From: Glaciecola sp. UBA2563
GTDB lineage: Bacteria; Pseudomonadota; Gammaproteobacteria; Enterobacterales; Alteromonadaceae
Assembly (NCBI GenBank): GCA_002340325.1
Contig: DDLV01000019.1
Span: 1-59,409 of the forward strand
Reading direction: 5' to 3'
Length of the DNA stretch: 59,409 bases
Positions 1 to 8,453 of the stretch are shown piece by piece. Every line of letters begins with the position of its first letter. Position 1 is the stretch's first letter. The translations under genes were made by a program, and so were the position numbers. The notes beneath the pieces are model-generated. The model was given only the letters and a program-made list of their open reading frames with translations. It had not been told where the DNA came from and ran no database searches.

Positions 1-20
1 GCTTAATATGAGGTAAAGCG

Positions 21-1484
21 ATGTCAATACAATCTTTGGGCGTGGGCTCAGGTCTAGACCTTGAATCATTGGTGCAACAGCTTGTTGCCGTCGAACGTGA
101 ACCAAGAATCGAGAGGTTCTCAAGACAAGAGCAAACGTTCGAAGCAGAATTATCTGCTGTCGGACAGGTAAAATCAAAGCTATCAGAGTTTGAAGATGCT
201 ATTCAAGCACTTCGTGATGCCGACAACTTACTCGGCAGAACCCCCGATATAATTAATCCGAGCGAAGATTTTTCCCCTTTTACGGCAAGCCCTAACAATC
301 AAGCTGTACCAGGAACATATCAAATTGCAATTGCAAGTCTTGCCACAAGTACACGTATATTGACCGCGGATGCAGCAAGCGGTGGGTTTACAAGTTCCGA
401 TGATGTAGTCCTTTCAGCGGGTAGTGCCGATCTCACCTTTAGAAATGGTGCAGACGGTGAGGAATTCACGATTACTATCGAAGGCGGAACTACGCTGTCT
501 CAATTACGTGACCAAATCAATGATGACGAAAACAACTTTGGTGTAAACGTTAATGTAATTAATACCAACACAGAAGATGGTGGGACACGTTTAGTCTTTA
601 CGTCAGAAAAAACCGGCACCGGTAATGATCTTACGATAATAAATACCAACAACAATGCTCAGTTGAACGCAATTAGTACGACAAATTCTGCCGGTACTGC
701 TACTTATTTAACACCAGCCGAAACAGCGGCTAATGCCGTTGCATTTATTGACGGCATCCAGGTTGAAAGCGAAACCAACAACTTTTCTAATTCGCTCGAG
801 AATATTAGTTTCACAGCAGACGGTATTTCTGAAATTGACGCAACAGGTAATCCAATTGCGTCAACGCTAAACGTTGGATTTGACAAAGACGGGTTGCGTG
901 AAAACATCCAAACATTTGTTGACAAATTTAATGAGCTTGTTGACGAGTTAACGCAACTTAGTGCCTATGGTTTGACTGATGAGGATCCGGACGGCCCGCT
1001 TGCAGGAGACTCTACTGTTAGAGGACTGCTTGCTAACTTGAGTAATCTGGTGTCCAGAAGCGTGGAAGAATCCGAGATTGGAAGCCTTTTTTCATTGGGG
1101 ATTGAGCTTAATACTGATGGACGGTTAGAAATAGGTTCTACCAATATAGGCGCCGGCACAGGTTCACAGCGTTTGGACGATGCATTAGAGAACAATTTTG
1201 ATGATATCGCTAACTTGTTTAACTCAGAGGGCGGTATTGCAAATATCTTACTTACTTACACGGAAGAATTTACGCGTAGTACGGGTATCTTATCGAGTCG
1301 CGAAGATTCTATTGAGGTCCAGATACAAGATTTACAAGATAATCGAGAAGCATTTGAGAGAAGGATGGAAGACTTTGAGGAAACGCTTCGTGCTCGATAC
1401 TTAGCTCTGGACACAACAGTTGCAAATTTACAGAGCACTGGTGATGCACTCTTTGCCGCGCTATCTGGAGCGACTGGTGGCTAG
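21..1484 (+). CDS. fliD: Flagellar filament cap protein FliD
   Basis: FliD forms the cap at the tip of the growing filament and folds exported flagellin into place. The 487-residue length and the start MSIQSLGVGSGLDLESLVQQL are typical of the family. The N-terminal FliD_N region covers about residues 1-110, a variable Thr/Asn-rich middle follows, and the C-terminal FliD_C region ends in a heptad-rich helix at about 415-475 that should form the cap leg. There is no cleavable signal, as expected for a type III export substrate. It heads an apparent operon with fliS, a fliT-like gene, maf, pseB and pseC; its promoter lies before the window. Confidence 0.95.
   Translation: MSIQSLGVGSGLDLESLVQQLVAVEREPRIERFSRQEQTFEAELSAVGQVKSKLSEFEDAIQALRDADNLLGRTPDIINPSEDFSPFTASPNNQAVPGTYQIAIASLATSTRILTADAASGGFTSSDDVVLSAGSADLTFRNGADGEEFTITIEGGTTLSQLRDQINDDENNFGVNVNVINTNTEDGGTRLVFTSEKTGTGNDLTIINTNNNAQLNAISTTNSAGTATYLTPAETAANAVAFIDGIQVESETNNFSNSLENISFTADGISEIDATGNPIASTLNVGFDKDGLRENIQTFVDKFNELVDELTQLSAYGLTDEDPDGPLAGDSTVRGLLANLSNLVSRSVEESEIGSLFSLGIELNTDGRLEIGSTNIGAGTGSQRLDDALENNFDDIANLFNSEGGIANILLTYTEEFTRSTGILSSREDSIEVQIQDLQDNREAFERRMEDFEETLRARYLALDTTVANLQSTGDALFAALSGATGG
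1467..1479 (+). promoter_or_regulatory. Ribosome binding site deciding the fliS start
   Basis: GGAG at 1467-1470 lies inside the fliD end and 6 nt before the GTG at 1477. This spacing supports the GTG as the fliS start. Confidence 0.7.
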
Positions 1485-1890
1485 TAAAGCAATAAATGCG
1501 TATCAAAAAGACAACCTTAAACACAGAATATCGACAGCTGATCCCCATCAGCTTACCTTGATGTTAATGCAAGGTGCCATTGAACGACTGGCATATGCAA
1601 AAGGCGCTCACGAAAGGGATCAGATGCAGCTTCGCATAGAACTTGTGTCAAAAGCCACGAGTATTTTCATCAATCTCAGGGACACGTTGGACATGGAAGT
1701 AGGTGGCGAGTTTGCAGAGAACCTGTTTTCGCTCTATGACTATATGATCGATAAACTTTCCTCAACGACACCAGATACTTTTTCTCAGACTATTGACGAA
1801 GTTATTGCGCTTTTTTTACCTATTAAAAATGCATGGCAGGAAATATCTGAAGAAGATAAGCAAAAAGCGTATGCGCAGCAAAACGCATAA
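1477..1890 (+). CDS. fliS: Flagellin export chaperone FliS (GTG start)
   Basis: FliS binds the C-terminus of flagellin in the cytoplasm and keeps it unpolymerised until export. I choose the GTG at 1477, which overlaps the fliD stop by 8 nt, because GGAG at 1467-1470 lies 6 nt upstream and the resulting 137-residue protein begins MASKAINAYQKDNLKHRIS, as FliS proteins do. An upstream ATG at 1420 would add 19 residues that merely translate fliD in another frame. The body is all-helical with the family's NAYQ, PHQLTLMLMQGA and LYDYM segments. Translation is probably coupled to fliD. Confidence 0.93.
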   Translation: MASKAINAYQKDNLKHRISTADPHQLTLMLMQGAIERLAYAKGAHERDQMQLRIELVSKATSIFINLRDTLDMEVGGEFAENLFSLYDYMIDKLSSTTPDTFSQTIDEVIALFLPIKNAWQEISEEDKQKAYAQQNA

Positions 1891-1894
1891 CGTA

Positions 1895-2374
1895 ATGCAT
1901 ACGGGTACAAAGAATTCAAAACCTCTTTTTAATATAGTGCTAGCGCACGAGCATACTCCACGTCTACTGGTTAAAATAAACGATCAGCTCGCAGCTGCTT
2001 TGGACTCAATGAGCGAGCAGAACGCGGATAACATTGACAAAATAACCGTTATTATCAACGAAAGGGCAAGTTTGGTAAAAAAATTGCTTAGTAATTCGCC
2101 TAAAAATATGCAATGCAAATCTGATGAGTCCACGGTTGGCGAATTGTCAGAAAATATCGATATTAGAGCATTTGCCGAGGCTGAATACGCAATCAATAAA
2201 GCACTTGAAAATATTATTCAATCGTTCAAAAAGAAAGTCATTGGCGACATCGCAAGCCTCAACAATAACAGAATAGCGATTGGTAAATACACGGGGCAAA
2301 ATGTCAAATTACATCAGCGAACATCTGCACACCGACGAGCTGCAGCAGAAAAAACTGGAAGCGAGCCTCGCTGA
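1895..2374 (+). CDS. FliT-like flagellar chaperone
   Basis: This small helical protein follows fliS, where polar-flagellum clusters carry FliT/FlaI-type export chaperones. Helices at about residues 18-60 and 85-135 and the closing segment DIASLNNNRIAIGKYTG resemble the family. I give the ATG at 1895, five bases after the fliS stop; an ATG at 1871 overlapping fliS is the alternative, and neither has a strong ribosome site. The frame runs 74 nt into maf, so the last 25 or so residues are read in a second frame of that gene and may not be conserved. Assignment rests on position and helical character. Confidence 0.65.
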   Translation: MHTGTKNSKPLFNIVLAHEHTPRLLVKINDQLAAALDSMSEQNADNIDKITVIINERASLVKKLLSNSPKNMQCKSDESTVGELSENIDIRAFAEAEYAINKALENIIQSFKKKVIGDIASLNNNRIAIGKYTGQNVKLHQRTSAHRRAAAEKTGSEPR

Positions 2375-5300
2375 TCCTATTAAAAGCACCTTCTTCCAAA
2401 ACCTTACAGCATTTCAAAAACATATTCCTCAGCTCGGGCAACAACTAACACAATTCAGACCTCAGTCGACAAGCGTATTCGTCAATAAAACCTCACAATT
2501 AAACATTGTCAATTTCACGACAGGCAATGTGTTGTATCCTGTTGATGTGGATGCTGCCATCGACATGCAACTTCGCCATTGGGAACAGCGCAGTGTTGCT
2601 TATGACATAGAACAACTGCGCCCGATTCGGATGGAAAAAAGCGACATTAATGACCTTGGCATAAGTCATTTCACGCAGATAAAGCGCAATCAATCTGATT
2701 TCGATACGCTTGTTTTACTTGGCATAGGCTCTGGGCAATACATCATTCGATTGATGCAAAAGTTCAGGTTGCGATTTGTTTTGTTATACGAGCCAAATTG
2801 GCAGCTATTGTTTGCATCATTATCAATTTGCGATTGGCGAGAAATTTTTGAATATTGCGAACTACACAAAATCACCATATTTTTGCAAACGACGGTTGAT
2901 TTTCAAAGTGATTTGCGTGAGTTATCGACATCAACTGATGCAAAATCTGCATTAATATTTCAACATCTTCACACGGGAGATTTTGATGCATTTATTCGCC
3001 AGAATAGATTCGATACCCAGGAGTTGACAGAGCACGAGTATCAATGTGCAGAAATGGAAATTTGGCAACCAACAGCTGATTTGCGCGACTGGGAGTTATT
3101 TTCACCCTTTAATGACATCTACAACAATAATGTTCGAGCGCTTCGCGAACATTATCCACAAATTGCAGACGTATTCTCCTCTTACGATCCAAAGCTATGG
3201 CTACCTGTCAAACACCGTCATAGCAACCAAATATCTCTTTTTAATCGCTATTCACATACGATTTATTCGCCGCATCCAAATGAGGATGCGACGCGGGAGT
3301 TCAATGTGTTTTGTCGTTACCCCAATAGAGAACAGCTGTTTATGGGGTATCTGGGCAACAAACTCAATCACTTTGCATTTAATCATTTCTATACAGAGAT
3401 TGGGGCAGTACTTTCATCACAAGAACAAACCCGAGCAGAATTACCCGAGAGTCTTGAGTTATTGATCATTTTTGGACTTGGCAATGGGTATCATTTGGAT
3501 AGTTTTTATAACGAGAAGAAGCTCAAGAACGTATTCTTTGTCGAGCCCAACCCTGATTTCTTTTTTTGGTCGTTGCTTGTTGCCGACTGGACAAATTTAT
3601 TCAAAACGATAATCGACAATGACGGCAAAATGTATTTAAGTATCGGTCAGCTTGACAAAGGTTTGACAGGAGAGCTAACACGACAATACGCCTATATTGG
3701 CAATCATCATGTTGCTAAAACCTGGATTTTCCAAGGTTATCGAACACCGTCGATCAATTTGTATCTCAATGAAGTCAGAAACACGTTCAAAACCCTTTTT
3801 TCTATTTCCGATAACTTCAATCATTGTTTTTATGGGTTAGAACACTTTTTATTTTCTGTAGAACACAAATTTGAGTTTATGACTCAGCAAGTTAAATCTG
3901 CTAGTAGAGCTTATGGACACATACCCGTTTTCATGGTGGGTAATGGCCCTTCTGTTGATGACTGTATAGAACAATTACGAGCGTATAAGGATAAGGTCAT
4001 TATCGTAAGTTGTGGGACAACATTAAAAACGTTGTATAACTACGGCATCGTACCTGATTATCATGCGGAGGTAGAAGCTTATCGCGCAAATTATGACTGG
4101 ATAACGCAGATCCCCGATAAGGATTACTTATCTCAAATTACCTTGATTAGTCCTGACGGCCTTCATCCGGACAACACAACACTGTTTAAAAAAACGCTAT
4201 TTGCTTTAAAAAATGGTGAGTCTGCCACCGTGATTCACAAATACCTATATCCAGAACATAACTTTGTTGTGTTAACTGAAGCATATCCGACAGTATCTAA
4301 TTTTTGTCTCACCTTTCTTATTCATTCTGGTTTTAAAGAGATCTATTTGTTAGGTGTCGATTTAGGTTACGTTGATCCCGACAAACATCATGGTCAAAAC
4401 TCCAGCTACTACGAAAACAACAAGACTCTCTACACTGTTGCTAAAGATGAGAGCAATGTATTGCATGTTGAAGGCAATTTCTTGCCTTATGTCCAAACAA
4501 AATACGAATTTAATATGGCGCGAAATGTCATGGAACAAGCGCTCAAAAAGTCAAAAGTCGATTGTTACAATACGTCAAATGGCGCAAAGATAACGGGGGC
4601 AATACCAGTTTTTCCTGACGATATCATGGTGCTAACCAACGCTTCTGATAAACACAAGGCAATGTATCAATTCGAAGATACATTTGTGCCGTTAGCGCAT
4701 GATTTTATGGAGAAATACGAACAAACATTTAGACCAAAACAGCTTTCTCAGTCAATTTTAACAATCCGCAACCAACTACCTAAAGAGTTTGCGCAACTAG
4801 ATGAAGTGGAGGCACTGGTGAATACCCATGACAGTGTTCTTCGTGAAGATGCTGCAAACTTACTAGTTCTCACGCTTCTGCCGTCAACCATTCAGTGCTT
4901 TTTTGCTGCATTGATAAAGTCTTCATTAGTATCAGATCCTGCGCTTGCGCTGAAAAATGCCAATCTTGTGCTCTCTGCTTATCGAGAGCTGTTATACAAA
5001 GCTACCCATCTAACGAAAAATGTATCAGAGCGTTGGGATATCAGTGTTGCATTTATTGAGCGTCGTGAAAAAACGTTATTGAAAAACAAAACGTTAACGA
5101 TAGATGTATATGACGAGAAAGCTTACAGGTTTATAGAAAATGCCGCTCTCACACAACAAACCGTTGTTAATCAATGCAGCGCTGAAGATATCTCGTCAGA
5201 TATCATTTTCGTTCACAACATGGCGCAAATGCGTTCACTTTCGAAAATTCTTGTTAGTCAATTGCAGGCAGACTCACCCAGTTACGGCTTGATAGTATGT

Positions 5301-5840
5301 TGCGATATTGACGTTGCAGACGCTGCATTTGCTATATGTAAAAAACATCAGCGATTGTCGGTACTGTTTTATGATATCAGCGATTATTTAACTATTGCCA
5401 ATGAGAAAAACGCGGATTATAGAGACCAATTAAGCCTGCCATTAATTGAGTATATAGAAACAACGCTGCATGCCAGATATAGCCAAATCACTGACTTTGT
5501 TGCTATGTATCACAAGCCACGGTTTGATATGCAGCCGCACATTAGAAAATTAACTAGCGACCCTACTCATCCAGCAAACTGGCAACGCACGGCTACATTA
5601 CTCGCGGCAATTAATAATCACCACACGAAAATAATATTTAAACATTTTGTCGCAATCCCTAGAACTTCTGCTGAAAACGGCAAAAATCTTGACAAAGGCA
5701 CGATTCTTGATTGCTACGGTAATCGTGGTATGCAAATTAATAGAGAGGTGTTTCCGATGGAAATACTTGATTACTGCTACATCGCCTCGAATCATCATCA
5801 ATTTGAAGAATGTATCGAGGAGTGTCTAGCGCGTGTTTGA
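2301..5840 (+). CDS. Motility accessory factor (Maf/DUF115), probable flagellin nonulosonic acid transferase
   Basis: Maf proteins attach pseudaminic or legionaminic acid to Ser/Thr of flagellin in the cytoplasm. The DUF115 (MptE-like) core starts near residue 540 with PVFMVGNGPSVDDC and continues through GVDLGYVDPDKHHGQNSSYY near 690-710. Upstream are two Rossmann-like segments of similar pattern, LVLLGIGSGQYIIRLMQKF near 136 and LLIIFGLGNGYHLDSFYNEK near 387, each followed by a VEP- or YEP-N motif, so the N-terminal module seems duplicated. A further 350 residues lie C-terminal to the core. At 1179 residues it is much longer than common Maf proteins of about 600-700. ATG 2301 is preferred over TTG 2280. 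pseB and pseC follow. Confidence 0.85.
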   Translation: MSNYISEHLHTDELQQKKLEASLADPIKSTFFQNLTAFQKHIPQLGQQLTQFRPQSTSVFVNKTSQLNIVNFTTGNVLYPVDVDAAIDMQLRHWEQRSVAYDIEQLRPIRMEKSDINDLGISHFTQIKRNQSDFDTLVLLGIGSGQYIIRLMQKFRLRFVLLYEPNWQLLFASLSICDWREIFEYCELHKITIFLQTTVDFQSDLRELSTSTDAKSALIFQHLHTGDFDAFIRQNRFDTQELTEHEYQCAEMEIWQPTADLRDWELFSPFNDIYNNNVRALREHYPQIADVFSSYDPKLWLPVKHRHSNQISLFNRYSHTIYSPHPNEDATREFNVFCRYPNREQLFMGYLGNKLNHFAFNHFYTEIGAVLSSQEQTRAELPESLELLIIFGLGNGYHLDSFYNEKKLKNVFFVEPNPDFFFWSLLVADWTNLFKTIIDNDGKMYLSIGQLDKGLTGELTRQYAYIGNHHVAKTWIFQGYRTPSINLYLNEVRNTFKTLFSISDNFNHCFYGLEHFLFSVEHKFEFMTQQVKSASRAYGHIPVFMVGNGPSVDDCIEQLRAYKDKVIIVSCGTTLKTLYNYGIVPDYHAEVEAYRANYDWITQIPDKDYLSQITLISPDGLHPDNTTLFKKTLFALKNGESATVIHKYLYPEHNFVVLTEAYPTVSNFCLTFLIHSGFKEIYLLGVDLGYVDPDKHHGQNSSYYENNKTLYTVAKDESNVLHVEGNFLPYVQTKYEFNMARNVMEQALKKSKVDCYNTSNGAKITGAIPVFPDDIMVLTNASDKHKAMYQFEDTFVPLAHDFMEKYEQTFRPKQLSQSILTIRNQLPKEFAQLDEVEALVNTHDSVLREDAANLLVLTLLPSTIQCFFAALIKSSLVSDPALALKNANLVLSAYRELLYKATHLTKNVSERWDISVAFIERREKTLLKNKTLTIDVYDEKAYRFIENAALTQQTVVNQCSAEDISSDIIFVHNMAQMRSLSKILVSQLQADSPSYGLIVCCDIDVADAAFAICKKHQRLSVLFYDISDYLTIANEKNADYRDQLSLPLIEYIETTLHARYSQITDFVAMYHKPRFDMQPHIRKLTSDPTHPANWQRTATLLAAINNHHTKIIFKHFVAIPRTSAENGKNLDKGTILDCYGNRGMQINREVFPMEILDYCYIASNHHQFEECIEECLARV

Positions 5841-6831
5841 CAACAAATCTATATTATTAACCGGTGGCACAGGCTCGTTCGGTAAACGCTTTATAAAACA
5901 TATTCTCAATCACTATCAGCCGAAACGATTGATTGTATTTTCAAGAGATGAGCTTAAGCAGTTTGAAATGCAACAAAATTTCGTTAATCCCGCGCTTCGA
6001 TACTTTTTAGGTGATGTGAGAGATCGCGAAAGACTCTTGACCGCAACAAAAGACGTTGACTACGTTGTGCATGCAGCGGCTTTAAAGCAAGTTCCCGCAG
6101 CCGAATACAACCCTAATGAATGCATAAAAACCAACATCAATGGTGCACAAAACGTGATTGATGCGTGCATTGCAAATAATGTCGAAAAGGTAATAGCACT
6201 TTCAACAGACAAAGCGGCAAATCCTGTCAACTTGTATGGTGCGACGAAACTTGCTTCGGATAAGCTCTTCGTTGCAGCTAACAATATTGCAGGTGCGAGA
6301 GGGCCTCGATTTGCAGTAGTGAGATACGGAAATGTTGTGGGCTCTAGAGGCAGTGTCGTACCGTTTTTCAAAAACCTGCTTTCAAAAGGAGAAACGCTCC
6401 TGCCTGTTACGCATCCGGAGATGACAAGATTCTGGATAACCCTCGATCAAGGGGTTGAGTTTGTAATAAAAAACTTTGCCCGGTTGCAAGGGGGAGAAAT
6501 CTTCATTCCAAAAATCCCATCGATACGCATACTTGACCTCGTTGAAGCAATGAGTGGAAAACGCGAGTTCAATGAAATTGGGATACGTCCAGGCGAAAAA
6601 CTGCATGAGATTATGGTGCCTGCTGAAATGTCCCATCATACCGTTGAATTTGACGACCATTATGTGATCACACCTGCGATAAAGTTTTTTGACGACAATG
6701 TAAATTACCTTCAGAACAAACTTCTCGAGAAGGGAAAAACCATCAATGAAACGTTTGAATATCATTCAGGCACAAACGTTGATTTTCTCGATATCGCAGA
6801 ACTCAAAACGCTTAATCAACAATGCCAATAA
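5833..6831 (+). CDS. pseB: UDP-N-acetylglucosamine 4,6-dehydratase (inverting) PseB
   Basis: PseB carries out the first step of CMP-pseudaminic acid synthesis, converting UDP-GlcNAc to the 4-keto-6-deoxy-L-arabino sugar. It is a soluble short-chain dehydrogenase with the NAD(P) glycine motif GGTGSFG at about residues 10-16. The active-site region STDKAANPVNLYGATK carries the Asp-Lys and Tyr-x3-Lys residues of the inverting enzymes. The 332-residue length is normal. The GTG start overlaps the maf stop by 8 nt, implying translational coupling, and the product feeds pseC directly downstream. Confidence 0.93.
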   Translation: MFDNKSILLTGGTGSFGKRFIKHILNHYQPKRLIVFSRDELKQFEMQQNFVNPALRYFLGDVRDRERLLTATKDVDYVVHAAALKQVPAAEYNPNECIKTNINGAQNVIDACIANNVEKVIALSTDKAANPVNLYGATKLASDKLFVAANNIAGARGPRFAVVRYGNVVGSRGSVVPFFKNLLSKGETLLPVTHPEMTRFWITLDQGVEFVIKNFARLQGGEIFIPKIPSIRILDLVEAMSGKREFNEIGIRPGEKLHEIMVPAEMSHHTVEFDDHYVITPAIKFFDDNVNYLQNKLLEKGKTINETFEYHSGTNVDFLDIAELKTLNQQCQ

Positions 6832-7973
6832 TTCCATATGGCAGCCATAGTATTAACGATGACGATGTAGATGCTGTCGTTAACGTCCTAAGAAATGAAT
6901 TTCTTACGCAGGGACAGCAAGTCCCCGCTTTTGAAGATGCATTGTGTCAATATACGGGCGCCAAATTCTGCACAGCGGTAAACAGTGCAACTTCCGGATT
7001 ACACGTTGCCTGCCTGGCGTTAGGTGTTGGGCAAGGTGATATTATCTGGACATCAGCTAACTCTTTTGCAGCTTCAGCTAATTGTGCGAGATACTGTTCA
7101 GCTGACGTTGATTTTGTTGATATTGACGCAAAAACGGGCAACATCTGTCCGGATCTTTTGGCGCAAAAATTAGCACATGCGGCCTCAAGTGAAATGCTTC
7201 CAACAGCGTTAATCGTCGTGCATTTTTCAGGGCTTAGTTGTGAAATGAAGCAAATAAGCAAGCTGTGCGCGGAACACAATATCAAAATCATAGAAGACGC
7301 AGCGCATGGTTTAGGTGGAACTTACGAAAATCAACCCATTGGTTGTTGCCAATATTCGGATTTAGCTGTTTTGAGTTTTCATCCGGTCAAATCCATAACA
7401 TCAGCCGAGGGCGGCGCAATTTTAACGAACCAACCAACACTCGCTGAAAAGTGTCAGCTGTTTTCAAAACACGGGATAACCAGGGATATATTTAAATTTG
7501 ACAAGGCGAGTGAGGGTGATTGGTATTATCAACAATTAGCGCTTGGATTTAACTATCGTCTGAGTGACTTGCATGCTGCATTGGGGCGAAGCCAATTAGT
7601 AAGAGTTGATAATTTTATCAAAAAGAGAAGGATTATAGCTGAACGATATTTTGACGCATTTAAAGACATGCCAATCATTTTACCTTCTATGGAAAGTGCA
7701 AATGAATCTGCATGGCATCTCTATATCGTTCAAGTAGAGGTTAATAAAAGGCACGATATCTTTTCTTTTTTACGATCTAAGGATATTGGTGTCAATGTGC
7801 ACTACATTCCAATATACAAACACCCCTATTATCAGTCATCAGGTTTTGAGAATTATTCGTTAAATAACACTGAACTGTACTACTCGCGCGCAATCAGTTT
7901 GCCGATTTTCCCCAACCTCGATAATGCCTCTCAGCAGAGAGTTATTGAAACGCTGCGACACGTAATCTTGTAA
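6822..7973 (+). CDS. pseC: UDP-4-amino-4,6-dideoxy-N-acetyl-altrosamine aminotransferase PseC
   Basis: PseC is the PLP-dependent aminotransferase of the second pseudaminic acid step and uses the PseB product. It belongs to the DegT/DnrJ/EryC1 fold; the Schiff-base lysine is K190 in SFHPVKSITSAEGG, and EDAAHGLGG provides the cofactor-contacting Asp. The N-terminus MPIIPYGSHSINDDDVDAV matches the family. The ATG overlaps pseB by 10 nt. The later enzymes (PseH, PseG, PseI, PseF) are not in this window, so the rest of the pathway must be elsewhere if it is complete. Confidence 0.92.
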   Translation: MPIIPYGSHSINDDDVDAVVNVLRNEFLTQGQQVPAFEDALCQYTGAKFCTAVNSATSGLHVACLALGVGQGDIIWTSANSFAASANCARYCSADVDFVDIDAKTGNICPDLLAQKLAHAASSEMLPTALIVVHFSGLSCEMKQISKLCAEHNIKIIEDAAHGLGGTYENQPIGCCQYSDLAVLSFHPVKSITSAEGGAILTNQPTLAEKCQLFSKHGITRDIFKFDKASEGDWYYQQLALGFNYRLSDLHAALGRSQLVRVDNFIKKRRIIAERYFDAFKDMPIILPSMESANESAWHLYIVQVEVNKRHDIFSFLRSKDIGVNVHYIPIYKHPYYQSSGFENYSLNNTELYYSRAISLPIFPNLDNASQQRVIETLRHVIL

Positions 7974-7980
7974 TTCACTG

Positions 7981-8040
7981 CGAAGAATAGTCATCTCACA
8001 ATTTACTTCGAAGAACAGTCATCCCATTGCAAAATGGGAT
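7981..8040 (+). repeat. REP-like intergenic repeat with hairpin
   Basis: Two imperfect direct copies of an 18-nt unit (CGAAGAAYAGTCATCYCA) lie at 7981-7998 and 8009-8026. The second runs into a perfect hairpin at 8021-8040, with 8-bp arms ATCCCATT/AATGGGAT and a GCAA loop. The layout GTCATCCC...GGGATC resembles dispersed bacterial REP palindromes. There is no T-run, so intrinsic termination is unlikely, although the hairpin could protect the pseC 3' end. Confidence 0.5.
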
Positions 8041-8106
8041 CTGGTTAGCACACTACGATGCCTGAGTAGTTGATATTGCAAAGCTGCCCAATACCTCGAC
8101 GAGGTT

Positions 8107-8294
8107 CCATCTTTCGATTAATGCTGATCGTTTAAGCGATTCTTTTTAGCTGCGGGATATTCGAATTTAAAAGTCGCTGTTCACATCCCTGTTCGCTCGG
8201 GCTCGCGCGTCCATGCGCTCGCACGCTTTTAAATTCAAATATCCCTCCGCCAAACGCCATATCGCTTAAACGATCAGCATTAATCTTTCGATGG
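8107..8294. repeat. 188-bp imperfect palindrome, MITE-like
   Basis: A perfect 24-bp inverted repeat pairs 8117-8140 with 8261-8284. Outside it CCATC at 8107-8111 pairs with GATGG at 8290-8294 across a 5-bp mismatch. Inside it about 8152-8173 pairs with 8226-8247 with one mismatch in the gggatatt-gaatttaaaag core. A loop of roughly 50 nt, richer in G+C than its surroundings, closes the structure. No reading frame of note lies within. The form suits a non-autonomous mobile palindrome; a structured RNA cannot be excluded. Confidence 0.6.
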
Positions 8295-8453
8295 AAAGAC
8301 GTTTTTTCATAGGTTGACTTGTATTCTCATATTATTCCCGTCTAACAGACAGGTTTTGGTCAAAAAATAAACTTTATTCTAAAAAAACTGTCATTACATG
8401 TCCTATTTGCTACTATTTGCGTATTGATTCTGAAAATAAAATGCATTGTGTAA
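8295..8453 (+). other. AT-rich leader before flrA, no clear promoter
   Basis: This stretch upstream of flrA has several A and T runs. I see no convincing sigma-54 element or well-spaced -35/-10 pair, and no Shine-Dalgarno before the flrA ATG, so the master regulator may start from a weak or unrecognised promoter. Confidence 0.4.

Noticed and set aside
8314..8335. TTGACT and TATTAT as a promoter for flrA
   Set aside because: The two elements are only 10 nt apart, too close for a sigma-70 promoter.
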